From: Helicobacteraceae bacterium
Lineage (GTDB): Bacteria > Campylobacterota > Campylobacteria > Campylobacterales > Sulfurimonadaceae
NCBI GenBank assembly: GCA_015488075.1
Contig: WFOM01000237.1
Coordinates: 1 to 7,644 of the forward strand
Reading direction: 5' to 3'
DNA length: 7,644 bases
Of this stretch, positions 1 to 6,644 are shown one piece after another. Position numbers and translations under genes: made by a program. The notes beneath the pieces were generated by a model, which worked only from the letters and a program-made list of their open reading frames with translations, had not been told where the DNA came from and searched no databases. The stretch's first letter is position 1. The number at the start of each line of letters is the position of its first letter.

Positions 1-8
1 AAAATACT

Positions 9-83
9 ATGAAGAAAAGAAGCCTTCTTTCAGCTTTTGCAGCACTTGCTGTTTTAAGTGTCGGTGCTTCAAGTGCTATGGCT
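9..83 (+). other. Signal peptide of the multihaem cytochrome
   Basis: Residues 1-25: a KKR positive start, an Ala/Leu/Val-rich core and a small-residue AMA site before Tyr26. Export is required for haem c attachment in the periplasm, so this agrees with the seven CXXCH motifs. There is no lipobox cysteine, so the protein is probably not a lipoprotein. Confidence 0.85.
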
Positions 84-2378
84 TATGACAAAAATCCACC
101 TTTTAGCCTTAAAAAACTTAAAAAATTCAAGGCTGAAGATGGAAGTTATGCTTATGAGCCTAAAAATGATATCAATGTATTCGTTAACTACGAGCTTGGT
201 ATGCACTGTGTCGGTTTTGCTATGGATTACTGTTGTGTGATTCCACCATACAACTCTATACAAGCTCAGGCGGTTAGATCCGGTAAAGACGGAAAACTTC
301 CTAAACTTCTAACTCCGGATGATGAAATAAAACTTTATTACTACACTAAAGACAACTCTTACAGTGAAGGTAATAAAATGAAATACTGGAGTGTCGCAAA
401 AGATACTGATGGTGACGGACACCTTGACTCTCCGGGAGACAATGTTGCAAACTATGTTTGGACACACTTGTTTATCTATAAAGATTTGGAAGGAACTGTT
501 CCTGCAGGTGCAACAGACAAGGACAGACTAAGAGTAGGTAGACAAATACCTGTTAAAATTGATGCCGGTCCTAGTGGTAAACCTATGTCTGGCGGTTATC
601 TTGACTATGCAGGTAAAGATGGTGGCAATGTTGTTATGACAGATACTTTGGTTCCGCCTGTTAAAAATGTTAAACTTGTTTTAACCGCATCACATATATG
701 GGATGCTCTTGGACTTCCTTTGACTGCATTTAATGACAGCAGAAGAAAAGGGACTATAAGAAGTGTAACCGAGAAAGATTTCCAACCGTTCCAATACTCT
801 ACTGTTGAAGTTCATGACAGAACAGGTAAGCCTGTAAAATCTGCCGACGGTAGAATATACTCTTATTTTGGAACAAACCCTGTTGATATCCCTAACTGTT
901 ATGCTTGTCACTCAAGAAACGGTAAAGCTGCCCAAATGGCAAGAGATGAGGGTATAACTTACAGTGACAAAGAGTATAACTACTGGAAAAGCTACTCTGA
1001 TGAGAGTGAATATATGGCTAGACTTTCTGAAGCCAGTATAAATATACTCGCACTTCATGATAAACATCATGGAACAAAATTCTTAAGCGATTACAGAGAT
1101 AATGCTTCTGGTAACAGACTTGGTAAGATAGGTATGGTAAACTGTGCCGACTGTCACGGTGACAATGTTTCTGGTAACCTTCAAGAGCCAAGACCTACGG
1201 CAACAGGTTATAAAACCGTAAAAGCCAAACCTTTAACTGAAGCTATTCACGGATTCCACCTTGCTATGGTTCCTATGCCGGATGCAGCAGGTAGAACTCA
1301 AGCATGTCAATCTTGTCACCCTACACACTTCCAAAATCCAAATATGAACGACGACTCTAACCCATACAGAGTTACAGACAGATATGGTGAGGGTAGATTT
1401 GCCAAAGGTGACATAAGAAAATCCGGTGGTGGTTGTTATGTAAGAAGGGATGCTCACTCAAATCCACATGCTAAACCGCCTTTCTTCCTAAATGCTTACG
1501 GTAAATGGCAACTTGAAAATGTTGCTACAAGAGATGAGCATGGAAATAAAACTAAAGAGTTAAGAGGACTTTATTGTACAAACTGTCATACAAAAGTTGC
1601 ACAGGCTTTCCAAAGATATGACAATATAACTCATGATTCAACTCAACAAGGTAAAACTTTAAGAAACAAATCTCTTAAAGAGATCATAAAAGTTGTTGCC
1701 GGTGGTGATGCTAAAAAATTTGCCGCTATTGCTGATGCAAAAGCAACAGGTAGCAATGAAGCTCTAAAATACTATACTGAGCATAAACCGCTTACACTAG
1801 TTAAAGCTGTAGGTAACAATTTACCTGCCGATTTAAGAATGTGGAATCATCCAAAAGGTCAAGAAGTTCCATATAATGTTGCAAGTGCAGGTAGTGACTG
1901 GTGGTTGGCTGCAAGTGAGCCACACTGTGCTGACTGTCACGCTGCTCCTTTTGTTGAGAGTGAAACAGGTGGTAAATATTTCCCAATTGACCAACCTAAC
2001 AAATACTCACTATACAGATACTCAAAAGCTCACGGAAGCATAGCTTGTCAATCATGCCATGAGTCAACTCACGGACTTTACTCTACAAGATATGAAGGTA
2101 AAGAAAGAAGTGTTGATGTTACAACTCATGAACAAGCATTACAATACTCTCCAGACGGTAAATATGCCGGTCCTGTAACTTGTGCTGCTTGCCACACTGT
2201 AAATGACAAAGGTGTTCCTACTCTTCTTAAAGGAACAAAATATGCTAACGATTACTGGGCAGCAGTTACTTTGGCTCACTTTATGAGAGAAGGTGATCAA
2301 AAACTAAGTATAGAAGAGCTTATGGATAAATATCCATACAGCAAATCTTCTGAGATAGTAAAAACTAGCTGGAAATAA
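9..2378 (+). CDS. Exported seven-haem cytochrome c of unknown function
   Basis: Predicted periplasmic or outer-surface electron-transfer protein. A Sec signal peptide covers residues 1-25 (KKR, hydrophobic core, AMA before Y26), which supports this start; its ribosome site lies outside the window. Seven CXXCH haem c motifs begin at C297, C379, C433, C523, C640, C680 and C725, so all typical haems lie in the last two thirds, spaced 40-117 residues apart. That is sparse compared with nanowire-type cytochromes. Residues 26-290 carry no haem motif but hold an LGMHC motif (63-67) followed by CC (75-76), and a calcium-type loop with D132, D134, D136 and D140. One further cysteine, C476, lies in GGCYVRRDAH. 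Almost all Arg codons are AGA and Gly codons are mostly GGT, which suggests good expression. I recall similar LGMHC-containing multihaem proteins in other bacteria such as Geobacter relatives, but no function is known to me. Haem attachment is near certain; substrate and partner are unknown. Confidence 0.93.
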   Translation: MKKRSLLSAFAALAVLSVGASSAMAYDKNPPFSLKKLKKFKAEDGSYAYEPKNDINVFVNYELGMHCVGFAMDYCCVIPPYNSIQAQAVRSGKDGKLPKLLTPDDEIKLYYYTKDNSYSEGNKMKYWSVAKDTDGDGHLDSPGDNVANYVWTHLFIYKDLEGTVPAGATDKDRLRVGRQIPVKIDAGPSGKPMSGGYLDYAGKDGGNVVMTDTLVPPVKNVKLVLTASHIWDALGLPLTAFNDSRRKGTIRSVTEKDFQPFQYSTVEVHDRTGKPVKSADGRIYSYFGTNPVDIPNCYACHSRNGKAAQMARDEGITYSDKEYNYWKSYSDESEYMARLSEASINILALHDKHHGTKFLSDYRDNASGNRLGKIGMVNCADCHGDNVSGNLQEPRPTATGYKTVKAKPLTEAIHGFHLAMVPMPDAAGRTQACQSCHPTHFQNPNMNDDSNPYRVTDRYGEGRFAKGDIRKSGGGCYVRRDAHSNPHAKPPFFLNAYGKWQLENVATRDEHGNKTKELRGLYCTNCHTKVAQAFQRYDNITHDSTQQGKTLRNKSLKEIIKVVAGGDAKKFAAIADAKATGSNEALKYYTEHKPLTLVKAVGNNLPADLRMWNHPKGQEVPYNVASAGSDWWLAASEPHCADCHAAPFVESETGGKYFPIDQPNKYSLYRYSKAHGSIACQSCHESTHGLYSTRYEGKERSVDVTTHEQALQYSPDGKYAGPVTCAACHTVNDKGVPTLLKGTKYANDYWAAVTLAHFMREGDQKLSIEELMDKYPYSKSSEIVKTSWK

Positions 2379-2379
2379 T

Positions 2380-2406
2380 ATATCCTCCTCCTTTTGGAGG
2401 GGATAT
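2380..2406 (+). terminator. Hairpin after the cytochrome gene, probable terminator
   Basis: Starting just after the cytochrome stop codon, TATCC-T-CCTCC (2381-2391) pairs with GGAGG-GGATA (2396-2405) around a TTTT loop, with one bulged T and an extra A-T closing pair at 2380/2406. The G+C-rich stem stands out in A+T-rich surroundings. It is not followed by an uninterrupted T run (the next bases are CCTCATAAAT), so it could be a terminator, a 3'-end stabiliser or both. Confidence 0.55.
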
Positions 2407-2460
2407 CCTCATAAATTTATAAATATTTATCTTTCTGTTTCTCTTCTGGTTATCCATTTT

Positions 2461-2469
2461 TGTTAATAT
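2461..2469 (+). promoter_or_regulatory. Possible extended -10 promoter for the repeat protein gene
   Basis: TGT followed by TAATAT (hexamer 2464-2469) fits a TGn-extended -10 element in T-rich DNA, with no clear -35. It would start transcription near 2476, giving a leader of about 30 bases. Weak evidence: A+T-rich DNA offers other hexamers, such as TATAAG at 2481-2486, although that one would lie too close to the ribosome site. Confidence 0.35.
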
Positions 2470-2494
2470 TGTTAAGTATTTATAAGTTTATTTT

Positions 2495-2500
2495 AAGGAG
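2495..2500 (+). promoter_or_regulatory. Ribosome binding site AAGGAG that fixes the start at 2506
   Basis: AAGGAG ends five bases before the ATG at 2506. An in-frame TTG at 2503 is only two bases away, too close for normal initiation, so the ATG is chosen. Confidence 0.75.
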
Positions 2501-2505
2501 CATTG

Positions 2506-3168
2506 ATGAAAAAAATATTTTACCTGTTGGTTATGGTTTCGCTAAGTCTAAATGCAGAATATGTAAAAGAGTATTTTAAAAACGGTAACCTTAAATCTGA
2601 AAGATATTATATAGATGGAACAAGAACGGCAACGAGTGAAGGTATAAAGCACGGTCTTGAAAAAGTTTACTATGTTGAAGGCGGTTTGGCATATGAGGTT
2701 AACTATGTAAAAGGCAAGAGAGACGGCCTTATGAAATGGTATGACAAAAAAGGGCATCTTATAAAAGTTATACCATACAAGATGGGGAAAATAGAAGGTG
2801 ATGTTAAAAGATTTTTTCCAAACGGCAAATTAAAATCTGTGATGCATTATGACAATGACAAAAAAAACGGTGTTTACAAAGTTTATTGGGATAACGGCAA
2901 ACCGGCACTAACTGTGAAATATGTTCATGGTAAAAAAGAGGGATGGCAAAAAGAGTATAAGTATAACGGAAAGCTTGATACTGATGTGTTTTATAAAAAC
3001 AACTACAAAGAAGGCTATCAAAAATGGTATGATGATAACGGCAATGTGGTAAACAAAATAAAATATCTTCATGACAGACCTGTAGATATTATGAAAAAAA
3101 TTGAAAAAAACAATACTCCTGAAATAAAGATAAAAGGGCTTGATTTTTCTCCTAAAAAACCAAGATAA
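2506..3168 (+). CDS. Exported MORN-like (YwqK-type) repeat protein
   Basis: A 220-residue protein of unknown role. Residues 1-17 form a signal peptide (MKKIFYLL start, probable cleavage after LNA before E18), so it is likely periplasmic or surface-bound. Residues 46-189 are six tandem 24-residue units beginning at 46, 70, 94, 118, 142 and 166, each with the pattern Gxx-x-G-xxK-x-[WY]Y-xxx-G-x(7)-Y. A part-unit precedes them (about 22-37), separated by a short TRTATSE insert. The pattern matches the MORN_2 repeats found in YwqK-family proteins, which fold into beta-hairpin ladders. Some YwqK proteins are annotated as antitoxins, but nothing here supports that: there is no toxin partner and the protein is exported. 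The tail (190-220) is Lys-rich. It stands alone between the cytochrome hairpin and the argH promoter; a binding or scaffold role is the most one can infer. Confidence 0.82.
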   Translation: MKKIFYLLVMVSLSLNAEYVKEYFKNGNLKSERYYIDGTRTATSEGIKHGLEKVYYVEGGLAYEVNYVKGKRDGLMKWYDKKGHLIKVIPYKMGKIEGDVKRFFPNGKLKSVMHYDNDKKNGVYKVYWDNGKPALTVKYVHGKKEGWQKEYKYNGKLDTDVFYKNNYKEGYQKWYDDNGNVVNKIKYLHDRPVDIMKKIEKNNTPEIKIKGLDFSPKKPR

Positions 3169-3176
3169 CTTTTTTT

Positions 3177-3185
3177 TGATAGAAT
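3177..3185 (+). promoter_or_regulatory. Probable extended -10 promoter of the argH-osmC unit
   Basis: TGA followed by TAGAAT (hexamer 3180-3185) directly after a run of eight T residues matches the T-rich, TGn-extended -10 style of Campylobacterota sigma-70 promoters, without a clear -35. Transcription would start near 3192, about 20 bases before the argH ATG. No convincing arginine-repressor operator is visible nearby. Confidence 0.5.
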
Positions 3186-3212
3186 TTCAATAATTTTTTT
3201 CCGGAGAGACAA

Positions 3213-4601
3213 ATGGACAAAATGTGGTCAGGCAGATTCTCTGCCAAATCTGCTAAGCTTTTGGATCAGTTTAATGCTTCTGTTATGTTTGATAGAAAAC
3301 TCTATAATGAAGATATAGAAGGCTCTATAGCCCATGCTACCATGCTTCAAAAGCAGGGGATTTTGACAAAAGATGAACTTCAATCTATAAAAGACGGACT
3401 TTCTCAGATAAAAAAAGAGATAGAAGAGGGTAGTTTTGAGTGGAAGATAGAAGATGAAGATCTTCATATGGCAATTGAAAAGAGGCTTACTTCTCTTATA
3501 GGCGATGCGGGTAAAAAGCTTCATACGGCAAGAAGCAGAAACGATCAGGTTGCAACCGATTTTAGAAGATATGTTTTAAAGTCAAACAAAGAGATCGTTA
3601 AACTTTTAAAAGATTTGATGCAGACTGTTTTGGATGTTGCAAAAAATCATACTGAGACTATAATGCCTGGTATGACACATCTTCAACATGCACAGCCTGT
3701 AAATTTTGCATATCATCTGTGTGCATATTTGTCTATGTTCAAACGAGATGTAAACAGATTTGAGGACTCTTATAAAAGAAACAACATTTCTCCTCTTGGA
3801 TGTGCCGCACTTGCCGGAACACCACACAATATCGACAGAGAATACACAGCAGAACTTTTAGGGTTTGATAGTGTCAGCATAAACTGTCTCGATACTGTAA
3901 GTGACAGAGATTTTGCTTTGGAGATACTCTTTAATATTTCTACACTTATGATGCATATATCAAGACTCTCAGAAGAACTTATACTCTGGTCAAGCTATGA
4001 GTTTAAGTTTATAGAACTAAGTGATGAATACAGCACCGGCAGTTCTATAATGCCACAAAAGAAAAATCCCGATGTGCCGGAACTCCTTAGAGGAAAAACA
4101 GGTAGAGTTTACGGAGCTTTGGTTTCACTTCTGACTGTTATGAAAGGCTTGCCTCTTGCTTATAACAAAGACACCCAAGAGGATAAAGAGGGAGTGTTTG
4201 ATGCTGTTGAGACCGCTTTGATATCGCTAAAGATATTAAAAGAAGCTATAAAAACCATGAAGGTAAATGAACAAAATATGTTCAGTGCTTCAAAAGTAGG
4301 CCATCTTAGTGCTACTGACCTTGCCGATTATCTTGTTGAAAAATGTGGTATACCTTTTAGGGAAGCCCATTTTATTACAGGAAAAGCGGTTGCAAAAGCT
4401 GAAGAGCTTGGTATAGATTTAAGCGATATAGATTATAAATATCTAAAAGAGATAGATGAAAGAATAAAAGAGGATGTGATTGCTTATCTTGATATAAAAA
4501 ACTCTATGAATGCAAGAGACTCGCAAGGTGGAACATCTGTAAAAAGAACAAAAGAACAGTTAGAGTATTTTGAAAACTATATAAAAAATATGGAGGTTTA
4601 A
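3213..4601 (+). CDS. argH: Argininosuccinate lyase
   Basis: Cytoplasmic enzyme that splits argininosuccinate into arginine and fumarate, the last step of arginine synthesis; it works as a homotetramer with active sites shared between subunits. The 462-residue length is typical. The N-terminal MWSGRF motif of ArgH is present. HTARSRNDQ (104-112) is the first conserved substrate-binding block, TH at 155-156 supplies the conserved histidine of the second, and the fumarase/aspartase-superfamily signature [11 protein letters not shown] runs 277-287, with the catalytic serine at its start in the mobile loop. GGAGAG lies just before the ATG (3203-3208). The next gene's ribosome site lies within the end of argH and its ATG directly follows the argH stop codon, so the two are almost surely cotranscribed. 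Nothing appears damaged. Confidence 0.98.
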   Translation: MDKMWSGRFSAKSAKLLDQFNASVMFDRKLYNEDIEGSIAHATMLQKQGILTKDELQSIKDGLSQIKKEIEEGSFEWKIEDEDLHMAIEKRLTSLIGDAGKKLHTARSRNDQVATDFRRYVLKSNKEIVKLLKDLMQTVLDVAKNHTETIMPGMTHLQHAQPVNFAYHLCAYLSMFKRDVNRFEDSYKRNNISPLGCAALAGTPHNIDREYTAELLGFDSVSINCLDTVSDRDFALEILFNISTLMMHISRLSEELILWSSYEFKFIELSDEYSTGSSIMPQKKNPDVPELLRGKTGRVYGALVSLLTVMKGLPLAYNKDTQEDKEGVFDAVETALISLKILKEAIKTMKVNEQNMFSASKVGHLSATDLADYLVEKCGIPFREAHFITGKAVAKAEELGIDLSDIDYKYLKEIDERIKEDVIAYLDIKNSMNARDSQGGTSVKRTKEQLEYFENYIKNMEV

Positions 4602-5069
4602 ATGAAAGTAACTATAACACACAAAGAAGGTATGAAGTTTGAAGCAAAAACAGAAAAGTCAAGTTTTATCATTGACTGTCCTGTTATATCGCCTATAGAG
4701 TATTTTTTATCAGGTCTTATAGCATGCACCACTACAGATATATATATGCTTCCGCAAAACAAAGGAAAAACAGTCAAAAATCTCAGTGTAACAGGTGAAG
4801 TTGTAAGAAATGATGACCATCCGAGAAAATTCAACACACTTCATCTTACTTACAACTTTGAAAGTGACGGCACTGACGATGATGCAAAAAAATGGGTTAT
4901 GGCTTCTATAGAGACATACTGTTCAACCATAAATACTGTCAGAGACTCGGTTGAGATAAGCTACTCCATCATACATAACGGCAATTCTGTCAAAGATAAT
5001 GAAAAAGTTATCTCAGGGGGAGGAGGCAACTATAACCTTGGTGATATAGATGCCTGCTGTGCTAACTAG
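4602..5069 (+). CDS. OsmC/Ohr-family protein with a Gly-rich Cys-Cys tail
   Basis: A 155-residue cytoplasmic protein. The family pattern SPIEYFLSGLIAC (30-42) places the first conserved cysteine, C42, at the start of the central helix, and C107 in YCSTINT is the second. In OsmC and Ohr this pair reduces organic hydroperoxides through a disulfide cycle. Many OsmC-fold proteins are not proven peroxidases, so the substrate is uncertain. An extra cysteine, C26, lies near the core. After the fold the protein ends in an unusual tail: GGGG (139-142), a short acidic stretch and C152-C153 two residues from the end. The start codon abuts the argH stop, with GGAGG at 4592-4596 inside argH, five bases upstream; the two genes are likely translated from one message. 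There is no obvious functional reason for pairing with arginine synthesis. Confidence 0.88.
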   Translation: MKVTITHKEGMKFEAKTEKSSFIIDCPVISPIEYFLSGLIACTTTDIYMLPQNKGKTVKNLSVTGEVVRNDDHPRKFNTLHLTYNFESDGTDDDAKKWVMASIETYCSTINTVRDSVEISYSIIHNGNSVKDNEKVISGGGGNYNLGDIDACCAN

Positions 5070-5085
5070 TTTTTTTCTGGTTAGC
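5061..5085 (+). terminator. Hairpin terminator shared by two convergent genes
   Basis: GCTAACTAG (5061-5069) pairs along its full nine bases with CTGGTTAGC (5077-5085), allowing one G-T pair, around a loop of seven T. On the + strand it is followed by CGTATATTTTTTT, giving a normal intrinsic terminator for argH-osmC. The left arm contains the last two codons and TAG stop of the OsmC-family gene; the right arm contains the TAA stop and last Gly codon of the opposing transglycosylase gene. On the - strand the hairpin also forms but no T run follows, so termination there is less certain. Confidence 0.75.
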
Positions 5086-6228
5086 CGTATATTTTTTTGT
5101 AAATATCCATCCTTTTTGTAACTCTTCTTAGATAGTGTTTAGGTTCATCATATCTTAAATCTCTAATCAGTCTTTCATACACTTCAGCAGGGGTAAGCCT
5201 ATTTATAATTTTTGCTGCTTCTTTTACATTGTATCTGTGTGTAAAAGCCCATGCTATATTTCCGGCACCGGTGTTATATGCTGCTATGGCACAGTAAAGC
5301 CTGCTTATCGGATTTTTTATAGGTTTTAGATATTTGTAGTAGAGCAGATAAAAGTAAGCCGTTCCAAGTTTTATGTTGTTTTTTGAATTGTAAAGGTAGT
5401 ATCTAGAAGGTATCTTTTTCTCTTTGTATATAAAAAAATAGCTGTCAACTCCGGCAGTTCTTGGGACTATCTGCATAAGTCCGTAAGCAGGGACATAACT
5501 TGTAGCTTTTGGGTTAAACGAACTTTCGGTGTGCATTATGGCAAAAACAAGATTGATCGGGAGATTTCTTTTTTTTGCATAGTATCTAACTTCGTTAAGA
5601 TAAAGTTTTGATCTTTTGTATGTTGTGTCGTTTGGTAACTTGACTTCCACTTTGTATATGTAAGCACCGGGAATTTTTGATCTTTTTGTTTTTATATTTT
5701 TCTCTGTTACATACTGCTTTACAAAGTTTTTCACACTCTTTTTTGTAGGCGGTTTTTTAAATACAACCGGTGCCAAGATAGGCTTGGCATCTACTTTGGC
5801 ATCAGCTATGATTTTTGGCTTTTTAATTTTTGAAAGAGTCTGCTCAAGAGGGTCTGTTTTAAAAGCTGTTTTGGTATCTTGTGTAACTGTTTTTGCAAGA
5901 GCTGTTTTTAGTTTTTGTTTTGCTTCTTTTTCATTTTTAGCTATGGTTTCTATCACTATTTTGTTGTTTTTAAAATCAACTTCGCTTCTTGTTTTTAGGT
6001 CTTTTGAGTATGAGACAAACTTTTTTTTGGTTGAGAGCTTTGGTTCGTCCCATACAGCTTTTATTTTTTTCTTAAACTCTTTAAATGCTTTTTCCTGAGC
6101 TTTTTTATATGCATCAAAAGCATTGTATTGCTGTTTTTTGTATGCTTCAAACTCTTTTTGAATATCTTTGTAACTTTGGGCTTCTAAAAGTATACAGCCA
6201 AAAACCAAAAATATAAAAATTTTTTTCA

Positions 6229-6229
<1 letters not shown>
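5081..6229 (-). CDS. mltC: MltC-like membrane-bound lytic murein transglycosylase
   Basis: Cuts peptidoglycan glycan strands between MurNAc and GlcNAc, forming 1,6-anhydroMurNAc ends, during wall turnover in the periplasm. The 382-residue protein has an N-terminal signal (1-18) with C12 in a loose lipobox (VFGC), so it may be a lipoprotein as E. coli MltC is; cleavage after LEA (15-17) is the alternative. A Lys/Gln/Phe-rich helical stretch (22-60) leads into the MltC-specific N-terminal domain, with AVW (58-60) and the KTRSEVDF...IVIETI segment (79-96). A Lys/Pro-rich linker (about 100-175) precedes IPGAYIYKVEVKLP (186-199) and the SLT lysozyme-like domain: catalytic E235 in ESSFNP, GLMQIVP (250-256) and AAYNTGAGN (316-324). 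It follows the HIT gene with a TAATG overlap; AAGGA lies nine bases before its ATG, inside the HIT gene. Family assignment is firm; the gene name follows similarity to MltC. Confidence 0.93.
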
Positions 6230-6606
<377 letters not shown>

Positions 6607-6610
6607 TTAT

Positions 6611-6616
6611 ATTATA
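6611..6616 (-). promoter_or_regulatory. -10 element for the HIT-mltC unit
   Basis: On the - strand a perfect TATAAT hexamer (6616 to 6611) lies in T-rich DNA about 26 bases upstream of the HIT ATG, predicting a start near 6604 and a short leader carrying the AAGGAAG ribosome site. No clear -35 is present, which is usual for Campylobacterota. Confidence 0.6.
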
Positions 6617-6618
6617 CT
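6613..6618 (+). promoter_or_regulatory. Possible -10 element for apbE
   Basis: TATACT (five of six bases of the -10 consensus) follows a T-rich stretch and would start transcription near 6625, about 20 bases before the apbE ATG. TATATT at 6608-6613 is an alternative. Either overlaps the opposing TATAAT of the HIT gene, so the two promoters share the same DNA. Confidence 0.4.
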
Positions 6619-6644
6619 CATAAAAAAATTAAAATTGGAAAAAA

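Noticed and set aside
1434..1457. C476...H483 as an eighth haem c site
   Set aside because: Only one cysteine is present (CYVRRDAH); neither CXXCH, CXXCK nor longer CX(n)CH spacing fits, so it is not counted as a haem site.
2506..3168. The repeat protein as a toxin-antitoxin antitoxin
   Set aside because: YwqK-like proteins are sometimes labelled antitoxins, but this one has a signal peptide and no small partner gene beside it.
3180..3200. An arginine-repressor operator before argH
   Set aside because: GAATTTCAATAATT loosely recalls half of an ARG box, but the match is poor and the DNA is A+T-rich.
3169..3212. A terminator after the repeat-protein gene
   Set aside because: There are T runs (3171-3177 and 3194-3200) but no G+C-containing hairpin before them; the region fits better as the argH promoter.
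3228..3524. A 98-codon open frame on the - strand opposite argH
   Set aside because: It is entirely inside the argH coding region, which has full family motifs; the antisense product resembles no family and lacks a start context.
5784..6098. A 104-codon open frame on the + strand opposite the transglycosylase gene
   Set aside because: It lies wholly antisense to the clear MltC-like coding region, has no ribosome site, and its Phe/Ser/Leu-rich product is what Lys-rich coding DNA gives when read backwards.
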